This document shows, piece after piece, positions 7,002-14,936 of a stretch of 27,835 nucleotides of DNA. The notes below the pieces were generated by a model that had not been told where the DNA came from, made no database searches, and was given only the letters and a program-made list of their open reading frames with translations. Every line of letters starts with the position of its first letter. Position 1 is the first letter of the stretch. Position numbers and translations under genes: made by a program. Source of the stretch: JAVBLF01 sp031553675 (GTDB lineage: Bacteria > Bacillota > Clostridia > Christensenellales > CALWSW01); the NCBI GenBank assembly GCA_031553675.1, contig JAVBLF010000066.1:1-27835 (forward strand), in the 5' to 3' direction.

Positions 7002-8351
7002 TTATTTTCCAGCGCCACGCAGCTCGTTCATTTTGCTGCCGGTGAGCGGGTATAGGAAGGCAAAGATCGTCATGAGCGCGCAGCCGGCTGCGGGCAGGAA
7101 AGTGATGATGTTGGCGATGCCGCCGGCGAGTTCGGGTGTGGGGGCCATGTTTGGCACGTAATGCACCAGGTCGAGGCCGAAGGCGCAGACCGCGCCGGCC
7201 AGTGCGACGCCGATCTTGATCGGCATGGCGTACATCGACATGATGAAGGCGATCACGTTTTTGCCGGTCTTGACGATCCAGTACTCGCCGCAGTCGGCGT
7301 ACATCGCGATGTTGACGGTGTTGGAAACGCCAGCCGCGAAGGTGGCCAGACCGATGAAGAGAACGAAGGGGACGAGTTGGAGGGCGAACACGCGGGCGAT
7401 GAGGTAGCAAGCCACCGAGATGATGCTCCCGATCAGGTATTGCAATTTTTTGTCGAGCGCCTTAGCGATGACCTGTCCGAGCAAGGAGCCGAGGAAGCCC
7501 GCGATGCCGACCACCGTGAGCAGGATGCTGATCCGGCTGATGTCGTTGACGATGTAGATGAAGTAGTAGGCGCCGAGGGTGAGCACGCTGATCGCGGCCA
7601 TCCACTTAAAGGTGTCGGCGCACATGATCAAAAGCAGCGGTTTGTTCGACACGACGCTCTTGAGGTTGGCACCGATGCTGGCTTCCGCGGCGCCAGCGCC
7701 CTTCTCTGCCTTCGTGTAGATGTCGTAGGGCTTCGATACGGCTGCGACGCACCAATAGCCGAGGACGTGGAGGATCGCAAAGACGACGACGGTCATCTGG
7801 TAGCCGCGCGCCATGTTGACGGATTTTCCGGCGAAAAGGAGCACGATGGCCATGCTGGCGAGGCCAAAAACGACCTGCGACGCCGTCGTGAACTGCATTT
7901 TCTTGGCCGACAGCGAGATGCCGTCGCCCGGGGTTTTGGACATGACGGGAACGAGCGCCATATGTGCGTTGTAGACGAAGTTGACGCAGCAGTGCGCGCA
8001 GACATAGCAGATGCCGAGAAGGGCTGTTTTCGCGCCGAGACCCATGTTGAAGTTGGAGAACATCAGAATGAAAAAGAGTGCGGTGACGGGAGGAATGCAG
8101 ATGATCCAGGTGCGGAATTTGCCAAACTTCGAGAAGGACATGCGCTGGATGATGAGGCCGGTGACGATGACGGAGATCGCGTCGCAAATGCGGGCGATCA
8201 GGAGCATGCTGCCCGATGCCGCCGCCGAAATGCCGACGACTTCGGTTAGGAAAACGAGGTAGTAGTTGACGGCCATGCTCATGAGTAGGTTGAACGTAAA
8301 GTCGCCTACACCAAAGCCGTACACGGTTTTGTTGCCCAGTGTCGTTTCCAT
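7002..8351 (-). CDS. MFS transporter of the GPH (glycoside-pentoside-hexuronide:cation) family
   Basis: A 449-residue integral membrane protein with about 12 hydrophobic helices. The N-terminal third has the GPH pattern: YGFGVGDFTFNLL, then LVFLTEVVGIS, then a helix with RICDAISVIVTG, and GKFRTWI after the second or third helix. MelB- and UidB-type relatives import glycosides or related organic compounds with Na+ or H+. The substrate here is not known; its place between two URO-D-like genes suggests import of whatever those enzymes process. The ATG at 8351 (AGGAG eight bases upstream) is chosen over an upstream open extension. Two Cys-rich spots (CYVCAHCC) in one helix are unusual but unexplained. 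Confidence 0.88.
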   Translation of the reverse strand: METTLGNKTVYGFGVGDFTFNLLMSMAVNYYLVFLTEVVGISAAASGSMLLIARICDAISVIVTGLIIQRMSFSKFGKFRTWIICIPPVTALFFILMFSNFNMGLGAKTALLGICYVCAHCCVNFVYNAHMALVPVMSKTPGDGISLSAKKMQFTTASQVVFGLASMAIVLLFAGKSVNMARGYQMTVVVFAILHVLGYWCVAAVSKPYDIYTKAEKGAGAAEASIGANLKSVVSNKPLLLIMCADTFKWMAAISVLTLGAYYFIYIVNDISRISILLTVVGIAGFLGSLLGQVIAKALDKKLQYLIGSIISVACYLIARVFALQLVPFVLFIGLATFAAGVSNTVNIAMYADCGEYWIVKTGKNVIAFIMSMYAMPIKIGVALAGAVCAFGLDLVHYVPNMAPTPELAGGIANIITFLPAAGCALMTIFAFLYPLTGSKMNELRGAGK

Positions 8352-8446
8352 ATGTGCGTCTCCTTTGCTGTATTGTTCACAGCCAGGCCGCATCCATTTC
8401 GCCCGACACCGCGCCTCCCTCGGTGCGTAGAAGGCTCGATCCCAAG

Positions 8447-8459
8447 GCGTCCCGGACGC
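8447..8459. repeat. Perfect 13-bp palindrome between transporter and URO-D genes
   Basis: GCGTCC-C-GGACGC lies inside the 175-bp gap 8352-8526. It is nested in AAGGC/GCCTT arms (8444-8448, 8462-8466). No T-run follows, so it is not a normal terminator; it could be an operator or an mRNA processing or stabilising hairpin. No promoter is evident in the rest of the gap. Confidence 0.4.
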
Positions 8460-8526
8460 GTGCCTTAGCTGTTGAAACCGGAGTCGTATCACGGAAAGCG
8501 CATCCCAACACCTGCCGCGTGAATGC

Positions 8527-9780
8527 TCACTTTCGACCGTATTGGCGCGCCGTTTCGAACATGGCGTCGATGTTTTCGCGTTTGGCGTTTTCGATGATGG
8601 CGCCGGTGTTGAACAGATAGCCGCCGCCGGGCGCGCAGTGGTCGACCAGATACTTGACCTGATCGACGACCTGTTCGACCGTGCCCCATTCGAGCAGATA
8701 GGTGCGCATGCCGCCGCTCAAGCAGACGATGCCGTCAAAGCGTTTTTTCAGCGCGGCGAAATCGCCCGCCTCTTCAAAGTGCAGGATGCACTTGCCCCGC
8801 GGCAGCGCGGACAGGCTTTCTTCGATCACGGAAAGCCGCGTCTTGTAAGGGCCTTCGGTGTAGATGATCGGCGTGACGCCCTTTTCGATCAGCGCCGAGA
8901 GGATCTTTTCAAAGGGCTTCCAATAGAGCGTGCGGTACTGTTCGTCGTTGATGAAGCCGTCCATGCCCTTGTGCAGCGGGAAGAAGACCCGCTTGACCGG
9001 CATGGGCACGAAGTCGAAATAGGCGTATGAAGCGATCTGGATGTCGGCGAGCATGTCGCAGGCCTGCGCGATCATCTCGGGACGCTCGATCTGGTCCTCA
9101 AACATGCCGACCGTGCCGCGGTAGTAGTCGCTGATGATGTCGAAGGGCACTTCGCCCGCGCCCGTCATGTAGGGCGGGAAGCCCATCGCGGTCAGCTTTT
9201 CGTTGGTGGCGGCCGTGGCGGCGGCGGCTTTTCCGTCTTCTTCGGCGATTTGGCGCAGCTTGTCGTAGGCTTCGAGTGCGGCCGGCGCGTAGAGTCCCGA
9301 AAGCGGCTGCGTGCTCAATACGATCGACGGCACAAAGCCGATCGACTGCAAACCCGACAGGCCCGGGAAGGCGCGCGGGATGTATTTTCGGAGCATAAAG
9401 CCCGTAAAGTCGCCGATCATCTCGGGGTATTCGTCAGGCGTCATAAATTCGCGCTCGATGACCTGGTGGGTCGAGGTCGGCGCGACTTTCGTGCTGGGAC
9501 GGCCCGGCCAGTCGATCATGTTCGATTCGGCGATCTCGTTGGCCCTACCGCTCGTATAGGAGCAGGCCGCGATGTCGGGCTGGTAGCGTTCGTGGTAGCG
9601 GAGATAAGCTTGTTCGGCGCGCGGATAATCGTACCAGGCGTCCCGCATGGTCGTGCCATCTTCCGACAAAAAGAAGGGCAGTCCGCTGATCATCGGAATG
9701 ATCGGCATGCGATCGGGTTCTCTGAGTGCAACGCTGTCTTCGACCCGGCGGATCCTCGATTCGAATTGTTCCTGACTCAT
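8527..9780 (-). CDS. Uroporphyrinogen decarboxylase-like protein (URO-D family), second paralogue
   Basis: A 417-residue protein, longer than HemE (about 350), that resembles the URO-D superfamily mainly in its C-terminal half: a barrel strand around IIYTEGPYKTRL (305-316), then CILHFEEAGDF, the FDGIVCLSGGM loop and the terminal GGGYLFNTGAIIENAK segment. The His/Cys ligand motif of methyltransferase members is absent; at the matching place it reads YTEGPY. Function is therefore uncertain. It may be a partner subunit of the 334-residue paralogue or act on a different substrate. The ATG at 9780 is preceded by GGAGG seven bases upstream; a longer open frame to 9930 runs through the promoter region and is not used. 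First gene of a three-gene operon, divergent from a PucR-type regulator. Confidence 0.75.
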   Translation of the reverse strand: MSQEQFESRIRRVEDSVALREPDRMPIIPMISGLPFFLSEDGTTMRDAWYDYPRAEQAYLRYHERYQPDIAACSYTSGRANEIAESNMIDWPGRPSTKVAPTSTHQVIEREFMTPDEYPEMIGDFTGFMLRKYIPRAFPGLSGLQSIGFVPSIVLSTQPLSGLYAPAALEAYDKLRQIAEEDGKAAAATAATNEKLTAMGFPPYMTGAGEVPFDIISDYYRGTVGMFEDQIERPEMIAQACDMLADIQIASYAYFDFVPMPVKRVFFPLHKGMDGFINDEQYRTLYWKPFEKILSALIEKGVTPIIYTEGPYKTRLSVIEESLSALPRGKCILHFEEAGDFAALKKRFDGIVCLSGGMRTYLLEWGTVEQVVDQVKYLVDHCAPGGGYLFNTGAIIENAKRENIDAMFETARQYGRK

Positions 9781-9875
9781 CGGCGTCCCTCCGAACGTAA
9801 CGGTCCAATCGATTTTGCCAATAACTGAAATGCGAAGTGAAGAGGTGTGGTTGCTGATGACGGTAGATATCCTTA

Positions 9876-9881
9876 AGTATA
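9876..9881 (-). promoter_or_regulatory. Probable -10 element of the URO-D/transporter operon
   Basis: Minus-strand TATACT in an A/T-rich patch about 95 bases ahead of the start codon. No good -35 lies at the right distance, which would fit a promoter that needs an activator such as the divergent PucR-type protein. Confidence 0.4.
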
Positions 9882-9917
9882 ACAAAACAAACAAGGTGCG
9901 CCTATACGTCCATTGCA

Positions 9918-9946
9918 TTGACTTTTTCACCGTTTTATCCTACGAT
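9918..9946 (+). promoter_or_regulatory. Promoter of the PucR-type regulator gene
   Basis: -35 TTGACT (9918-9923), 17-base spacer, -10 TACGAT (9941-9946). Transcription should start near 9953, 50 bases before the GTG start. Confidence 0.7.
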
Positions 9947-9953
9947 CGGTAGG
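9939..9953. promoter_or_regulatory. Inverted repeat over the regulator promoter
   Basis: CCTAC-GATCG-GTAGG has perfect 5-bp arms and overlaps the -10 and likely start site, a position typical of an autoregulatory operator. Which protein binds it is unknown. Confidence 0.4.
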
Positions 9954-10003
9954 AATGGTTCTGTCGAATTTTGCCCAACGAAAGCGATCGGAGGCGATGG
10001 TGG

Positions 10004-11527
10004 GTGAAACTGAGCGGCAGCGTGCTGTGTACGCATTTGCCGGGCGTTGTGGCGCATTGGCTGCCCCAAGAAACGGTCGAGGGTTTGACGCTCGCGCGGC
10101 CTTTGCTCTGGGAGGATTGGTGCGCGGTCGAGCCCGACAGCACTTATATCATCTACGATTGGGAATGGGAAGGCTGCACGGACGTCCCGCCCGGATGCAC
10201 CTTTCTTTGCATTGGCAAAACGCCGGAGAGTCGGATCGGGAGCTGTGAGATCATCGAATTTTCCGATGACGCCTCTCCGCGCGCGCTGCACAACGCCGTG
10301 CAACAGCTCTTCGACCGCTTCGACGCCTGGGACGACGCTTTGCAACGCAGCCTGAACGCGAGCGCCGGACTTAAATCGATTCTTGAACACAGCATCGACC
10401 TCTTCGGCGATCATTTGCTTGTGTCGGATCCGAACTACTACGCCGTCGCGTATGCCTGCGAGACGGAGGAGGAAACCCAGCGCTTCTTGTCCCTGCTCAA
10501 AGACGGCATGCTCAGCGCCGAGATCGTCAACGGCTTTAAACTCGATCCGGCCTACCACCGCATCCACGAACGCCGCCATCCCTTCGTCTATACCCACGAC
10601 CTGATCCTGGGGGCGTCGCTCTGTTTCAACCTCTACAACGGCGAACACTACATCGGCCGGCTGACCTCGGGCTATGTCCGGCAGCCGATACGCCCGGGTG
10701 ACGATCTGCTCTTTGCCCACCTCGGACACCGCGTCGAAACGGCCATGCAATGGCAGATCGCCATGGCCCAGAGCCGCGGCGATTCGCTGGAAGCCGCGGT
10801 CTACAACTTGCTCGAAGACGGCTACATCGAGCGCCACGTGTTGCTGCTCCGCCTGGAAAGCGCGCAGTGCCGTCTGCACGACGAATACGTCGCCGTCAGC
10901 ATCCAGCAAAACCAGGTCGAGATCGAAAACTTTTTATCCAGTTACATCGCCAGCCAACTGCGCGATCAGTACGGCTCGGTCTGCGCTTTTGCCTACACCG
11001 ACGTGATCGTCGCCTACTTCAACCTGCGGACACTGGGATATGCGATCGACGACCTGCTCGTGCGGATCTCGGTCTTCCTGCGCGAATGGGACCTGCGTGC
11101 GGGGAGCAGCAATCCGTTTTCGGATTTTTCCCTGGCACGCGAACACTTCATCCAATCGCGGGCGGCGCTGGAATTCGGCATCTCGAACGACAAGACGATT
11201 TGGCACTACCGCTTTTCGGACATCGCGCTCGCCTACCTCCTAAAAAAAGGGACGAGCGAATTGCCCCCCGAGCTGGTCAGCCCGCCTGGACTGCTGCGCT
11301 TGCGGGCGGCGGACGGGGTTCGAGAGGGAAGCCTCTACACGACGCTCCGCAGCTTTTTGCAGGAAGAACGGCACGTCGTCCGTTGTGCCAAGGCGCTCTT
11401 CATCCACCGCAGCACCCTGCTCTACCGCCTCGATCGGATCGGCGAGATCACGGGCTTCAACCTCGACAAGGCCGATCTGCGGCTGTACCTCACGATGTCC
11501 TTCGCGCTGCTCGACCACGCGAAATAG
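10004..11527 (+). CDS. PucR/CdaR-family transcriptional regulator
   Basis: A regulator of about 507 residues. The last 70 residues match the PucR C-terminal helix-turn-helix: YTTLRSFLQEERHVVRCAKALFIHRSTLLYRLDRI in essence, with the typical HRSTLLYRL recognition helix. The middle part fits the CdaR GGDEF-like segment (around SQCRLHDEYVAVS and LREHF-type stretches). The N-terminal 200 residues are not recognised and probably sense a ligand. Members often activate catabolic genes next to them, so control of the divergent URO-D/transporter operon is likely. GTG at 10004 is chosen because GGAGG (9990-9994) is nine bases away; a TTG at 9971 is an alternative. A strong shared terminator follows. Confidence 0.85.
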   Translation: MKLSGSVLCTHLPGVVAHWLPQETVEGLTLARPLLWEDWCAVEPDSTYIIYDWEWEGCTDVPPGCTFLCIGKTPESRIGSCEIIEFSDDASPRALHNAVQQLFDRFDAWDDALQRSLNASAGLKSILEHSIDLFGDHLLVSDPNYYAVAYACETEEETQRFLSLLKDGMLSAEIVNGFKLDPAYHRIHERRHPFVYTHDLILGASLCFNLYNGEHYIGRLTSGYVRQPIRPGDDLLFAHLGHRVETAMQWQIAMAQSRGDSLEAAVYNLLEDGYIERHVLLLRLESAQCRLHDEYVAVSIQQNQVEIENFLSSYIASQLRDQYGSVCAFAYTDVIVAYFNLRTLGYAIDDLLVRISVFLREWDLRAGSSNPFSDFSLAREHFIQSRAALEFGISNDKTIWHYRFSDIALAYLLKKGTSELPPELVSPPGLLRLRAADGVREGSLYTTLRSFLQEERHVVRCAKALFIHRSTLLYRLDRIGEITGFNLDKADLRLYLTMSFALLDHAK

Positions 11528-11528
11528 C

Positions 11529-11556
11529 AAAAGCGGCCGTCATAACGGCCGCTTTT
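11529..11556. terminator. Bidirectional terminator between regulator and CAP-domain gene
   Basis: AAAAGCGGCCGT and ACGGCCGCTTTT make a perfect 12-bp stem with a CATA loop. It lies directly after the regulator stop and 18 bases from the end of the convergent gene, serving both. Confidence 0.92.
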
Positions 11557-11573
11557 GATCCTTGGTTTGACGC

Positions 11574-12737
11574 TCATTCGACAGTCAGCAGGACGACGTC
11601 CATCCCAACATAACCGCCCATGTACATGTTGCCCGACCAGACGACGCCGATCGCGCCGTACTTGGCGTCGCGCCGCATGTTCTGCTCGTGGTCGAGCGAA
11701 TCGATCCAGACTTGCAGCACTTCGTTCGCGTAAAAGTTGGGACGGCGGTTCACTTCGTCGGCAAACCAGGCGATGTTTTCGCGCGTGGCCGCCGTCACGG
11801 GCCGCAGACCCCAACGCTTGACCGAATCTTCGAATTGCCCGCCCAGCTCCTTGATGTCGTGGGAGCGCCGCCTTTCGATCGAAGCGCTCTGGAGGATGTG
11901 CCCCATCGAACGCGCGCGCGCCATACGGCAGAGCGTGTCGTTCCAGACTAGCTCGGTCAGGCCGCGATCGCTGCGGTATTGGTTGACGGCCTTGAACACG
12001 TCGCGCTCCATGATCGGGTCGACGGCGATGAAACCGAGCTCGTCTTTGTGCCAATCGGTCATTTTGTAGACGTCGTTCCAAAACGTATCGTTCAATCCGG
12101 CGTTGGCCCAATGGTCGTCCGCATTGCCGTTGCTGGCCGCAAAATGGCTGTTGTTTTGCATGTAGGCGGGCGCGTCGCTCGGCAGCGGGACGGGGGATTT
12201 GCTGGGCGCGGGCGTCGGCGTGGGCGAGGGCCTGGAGGAGGGCAGAGGCGTCGTCGTTTGCGGTTTGGGCGTGCTGGTGGTGACGCGCGTCCCCGTGCTC
12301 GTGAAGGCCTTTGGCGAGTAGGCGCCCGAGGGACGCACCATCGCCTTACCGACGTGGAAGTAACCGACGATCGATTCGATCGCCTTGCCCTTGGCGTCAC
12401 GCGCAGAGATCGTCACTTTGTAGGAGGCGTTTTGCGCGGTCATCGAGGCGGGCAATGCGCCTTTGGGCGACTTGACGGTCACGCGCTTGACGTCCCGCTT
12501 CGCTGCGAGGTCGCGCACGACATAGGCGTACGTGGCGGCCTTGGGTACGCCCGTCCAGCGAAAGGTCACGGCCGTATCGTTTTTGTACACGGGGAAGCCG
12601 ACGCCAATGGCGCTGGTTTTTTGGTAGGGGTTGTCGGCGGCGGTGACGGCCGGCGCGAGGGTGGACAGCAGCAGCGCGATCAGAAGCAGCGCGGTCAGGC
12701 GGTGCGCCGATGCCGATCGCCTTTGGTTTCGATCCAT
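11574..12737 (-). CDS. Secreted CAP-domain (SCP/PR1, YkwD-like) protein with Fn3-like N-domain
   Basis: A 387-residue exported protein. Residues 1-33 form a signal peptide with a long hydrophobic core ending in VTAA. Residues about 40-130 look like a small beta-sandwich of Fn3 type. A Pro/Ser/Thr-rich linker follows (about 150-190), then the CAP domain (about 225-387) with the family landmarks SHDI, ENIAWF and the WIDSLDHEQNM stretch corresponding to the usual Wxx-SxxHxxN motif. The biochemical role of bacterial CAP proteins is largely unknown; spore-coat or envelope association is common. No LPXTG or SLH anchor is seen, so it is likely released or held by its first domain. AAGGAGG precedes the ATG. 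It ends the operon that starts at 13689. Confidence 0.88.
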   Translation of the reverse strand: MDRNQRRSASAHRLTALLLIALLLSTLAPAVTAADNPYQKTSAIGVGFPVYKNDTAVTFRWTGVPKAATYAYVVRDLAAKRDVKRVTVKSPKGALPASMTAQNASYKVTISARDAKGKAIESIVGYFHVGKAMVRPSGAYSPKAFTSTGTRVTTSTPKPQTTTPLPSSRPSPTPTPAPSKSPVPLPSDAPAYMQNNSHFAASNGNADDHWANAGLNDTFWNDVYKMTDWHKDELGFIAVDPIMERDVFKAVNQYRSDRGLTELVWNDTLCRMARARSMGHILQSASIERRRSHDIKELGGQFEDSVKRWGLRPVTAATRENIAWFADEVNRRPNFYANEVLQVWIDSLDHEQNMRRDAKYGAIGVVWSGNMYMGGYVGMDVVLLTVE

Positions 12738-12791
12738 TCGGTTCCTCCTTTGATCTTCCGGATGGGCGGATGTGGTACAATACGAACAACG

Positions 12792-13382
12792 TCAGAAAAG
12801 GCCGAGCTGTTGGCCGGAGGTGCGGACGGTCTGCGATTCGAGCGCCGGCGAGGCTTCGAGCGCGATGCCCACGGCGCGTTTCGCGTCGGTAGATGGGTCG
12901 AGCCAGTCTGCAAGCGATTCCCCGTCCAAAATGACGGGCATGCGGTCGTGTACGTGGCGCACCGAGTTGTTGGCAGCGCGGGTCGCGATCGCGAAGCGAC
13001 CCCCGCGCATGACCCCCGCGAAAAACAGGCGATCGGCGCGCGCGAAAAAGCGCACCTTTTCTTTGCCACCCACGATGGCTTTCCACTCGAAGAAGGCCGA
13101 CGCGGGCAGGGCGATGCGCCCCGCTTCGAGCGCGCTTCGAAAGAGCGGGCGCGCGAGGAGGCTTTCCGCTCGGGCGTTGATGACGATGCTGCCAAAGGGA
13201 CTCTCGATGCCCCACGCGGCCCAAAATGCCCCGCCGCTTGCGAGTGCGGGCGCGCGTTCCGTCGGGCGAATCTCGACGACACCGCCTGCAAACCGCGCCG
13301 CTTCGATTTGGCCGACGTAAAGCCCGTGCAGTGCGCGCAAGTACGCGATGTCCCGTTCCGTCAGCTCATAGCGCGCACACAT
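12792..13382 (-). CDS. yedK: Abasic-site/DNA-protein crosslink enzyme, SRAP (HMCES/YedK) family
   Basis: A 196-residue SRAP-domain protein. The catalytic set is complete: Cys2, exposed after removal of Met1 and forming the thiazolidine crosslink with abasic sites in single-stranded DNA; Asn69 in NARAE; Glu99 in FFEW; His145 in HDRMP. It is slightly shorter than E. coli YedK (222). In established knowledge the family shields abasic sites during replication, and its genes were first noted near SOS genes. Here no SOS gene is adjacent. The gene begins one base after the stop of a small membrane protein gene (TGA-C-ATG), so the two are cotranscribed, and the CAP-domain gene follows after 54 bases. 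Confidence 0.92.
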   Translation of the reverse strand: MCARYELTERDIAYLRALHGLYVGQIEAARFAGGVVEIRPTERAPALASGGAFWAAWGIESPFGSIVINARAESLLARPLFRSALEAGRIALPASAFFEWKAIVGGKEKVRFFARADRLFFAGVMRGGRFAIATRAANNSVRHVHDRMPVILDGESLADWLDPSTDAKRAVGIALEASPALESQTVRTSGQQLGLF

Positions 13383-13383
13383 G

Positions 13384-13689
13384 TCAATTCTCGAAGACGC
13401 GGTGTCCGGTTTTGAGCAGATAGACGATTGTCACGGCAAAGAGCGCGATGAGCACGGCGATCATCGCGATGCGCATGATGCGGAGCTTTTGGCCCGTTTG
13501 CGTCTCAATGATCTGTGGCATGATGAGCACGCAAGCCGCCGCTGCGAGCATGGGCAAAAAGCTTTCGTCGCCCGACGACAAGGCGACAAAAAGCCAAGCG
13601 CCCAGTGCCAACACCGTGCCGAAGGCGATTTGGAGCCATTTTTGCGCGCGTGCCGAAAGCGCTTCCCATTTGTCTTGAAACCAGGGCAT
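13384..13689 (-). CDS. Small membrane protein of unknown function
   Basis: Encodes 101 residues with an amphipathic, charged N-terminus (about 1-17) and three hydrophobic segments (about 18-40, 44-62, 70-92), ending with a short charged tail. I recognise no family. The case for a real gene is the GGGGGA ribosome binding site, the promoter just upstream and the one-base spacing to the SRAP gene. A role near DNA repair would be pure guesswork. Confidence 0.72.
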   Translation of the reverse strand: MPWFQDKWEALSARAQKWLQIAFGTVLALGAWLFVALSSGDESFLPMLAAAACVLIMPQIIETQTGQKLRIMRIAMIAVLIALFAVTIVYLLKTGHRVFEN

Positions 13690-13703
13690 CCCGCTTCCCC
13701 CTT

Positions 13704-13732
13704 TTGCGATTCCGATTGGATAGAACGATTAT
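13704..13732 (+). promoter_or_regulatory. Possible tadA promoter
   Basis: -35 TTGCGA (13704-13709), 17-base spacer, weak -10 GATTAT (13727-13732). It overlaps the divergent promoter on the other strand, so the two may compete. Confidence 0.4.
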
Positions 13733-13757
13733 CTCACACAGTGGCGGCCGGTGGCAA
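13728..13757 (-). promoter_or_regulatory. Possible promoter of the small membrane protein-yedK-CAP operon
   Basis: Minus strand: -35 TTGCCA (13757-13752), 18-base spacer, -10 GATAAT (13733-13728), about 40 bases before the start at 13689. Confidence 0.5.
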
Positions 13758-13777
13758 GCGCCGGCAGGAGGTTGTGA

Positions 13778-14239
13778 ATGACGGCGGCAGAAGCCATGCG
13801 TTTGGCGCTGAACGAAGCGCGTCTCGCGTTCGAAGAAGGGGAAGTCCCCGTCGGCGCGGTCGTGCTGCGCGGCGAAGAGGCGATCGCGTGCGCCCACAAC
13901 GCCTGCGAAGCCCGGCACGACGCCACCGCCCACGCCGAAATGCTGGCTCTGCGACGGGCGAGCGCGGCGATCGGCGACTGGCGTCTCGACGGCTGCACGC
14001 TGGTCGTGACGCTCGAACCCTGTGCGATGTGCGCGGGCGCGATCGCAAACGCGCGCCTGGGACGGCTGATCTACGGCGCGTTCGACCCGAACTTCGGGGC
14101 GTGCGGGAGCGCGATGCAGTTGCTCGACGGCGGCCTCGGCTGGCAGGTGGCGCAAGTGGGCGGCATACTTGAAGCGGAATGCCGCGCGTTGCTCGACGCG
14201 CATTTTCGAGCGCTGCGGGGGCGAATGGATGCGGATTGA
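13778..14239 (+). CDS. tadA: tRNA-specific adenosine deaminase
   Basis: A 153-residue zinc deaminase that converts the wobble adenosine (position 34) of tRNA-Arg(ACG) to inosine. The active site is intact: His52 and Glu54 in HAEM, and Cys82 and Cys85 in PCAMC. The following GALVYGAFDP-type segment (RLIYGAFDPNFGACGS) is the typical TadA version, separating it from cytidine and guanine deaminases. AGGAGGT (13766-13772) lies close to the ATG. Its end overlaps the next gene by 11 bases. In many Clostridia the SRP RNA or dnaX lies next to tadA; neither is seen here. Confidence 0.95.
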   Translation: MTAAEAMRLALNEARLAFEEGEVPVGAVVLRGEEAIACAHNACEARHDATAHAEMLALRRASAAIGDWRLDGCTLVVTLEPCAMCAGAIANARLGRLIYGAFDPNFGACGSAMQLLDGGLGWQVAQVGGILEAECRALLDAHFRALRGRMDAD

Positions 14240-14936
14240 CAAACGCTCAGAAAGGGGCGCAACCCTTGCGCTCGGCGCGTGCTTGGCGCCAATTTTTGTC
14301 GCCTTCGTCGCGATCGACCTCTTTGTTCCAGGCCATGCTGACATGTCGGGCGCACTGAAATACACAGGCGTTTTGCTTTGCGCAGCCTATGCCGTATGGC
14401 AACGGCAATCGGCCCTTCTGATCGCCGCCATGCTCTTCACGATCGCAGCCGACGCGTTTTTGCTCTTTACCGATCGCTTCGCGGCGGGCGTCGCCGTCTT
14501 CATCGGGGCGCAGATCTGCCATGCCCTGCGCTTCTTGCCGGATGCCAGACGGCAAACCGCTAGCGCCGTCGTATGCGCCGCGGCATGTGCGATCGCGTCG
14601 GTTGCGCTTCTTCCGAACCTACGACAAAACGCCGCGATTCCCTTCGCGGCGCTGTATGCCTTTTGCCTCGTTTTGGCGGCCTTTCGCGCGGGGCAGTGGT
14701 TTCACCGCGCTCCCGACGATCCCGCAGCGCGGCGGGCGTTGTTCGGCATGCTGCTTTTCATCGGCTGTGACATCTGCGTCGCGCTGCACAACGCGGATTT
14801 GGTTTCGTCCGGCGCGGCAGCATGGCCGTCGGCGCTTCGCCAGGGCATCGGCGCGGCGATCTGGTGCTTTTACCTGCCGAGTCAGTTTTTGCTGGTCAGG
14901 AGCGCTTCTTCGGCCTGTTTGCGGCGCCGCTCGTAG
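14229..14936 (+). CDS. YhhN-family (lysoplasmalogenase-like) membrane protein
   Basis: About 235 residues with seven or eight hydrophobic helices. The pattern of an Asp in AADAFLLF (Asp75) followed by a helix with His98 in GAQICHALRF resembles the YhhN/TMEM86 family, whose eukaryotic members cleave lysoplasmalogens; plasmalogens occur in anaerobic Clostridia, so that activity is plausible but not shown. The ATG at 14229 lies inside the end of tadA in another frame, with only a GGGGGCGA stretch as ribosome binding site, implying coupling to tadA. The last 55 bases overlap the end of the convergent GntR gene. Confidence 0.65.
   Translation: MRIDKRSERGATLALGACLAPIFVAFVAIDLFVPGHADMSGALKYTGVLLCAAYAVWQRQSALLIAAMLFTIAADAFLLFTDRFAAGVAVFIGAQICHALRFLPDARRQTASAVVCAAACAIASVALLPNLRQNAAIPFAALYAFCLVLAAFRAGQWFHRAPDDPAARRALFGMLLFIGCDICVALHNADLVSSGAAAWPSALRQGIGAAIWCFYLPSQFLLVRSASSACLRRRS

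Noticed and set aside
5629..7161. Plus-strand open frame of 510 codons
   Set aside because: It runs antisense to the M50 protease and URO-D genes and through their terminator and promoter; composition is that of a shadow frame.
11979..13415. Plus-strand open frame of 478 codons
   Set aside because: It is antisense to the CAP-domain and SRAP genes, both of which have strong motifs and ribosome binding sites.
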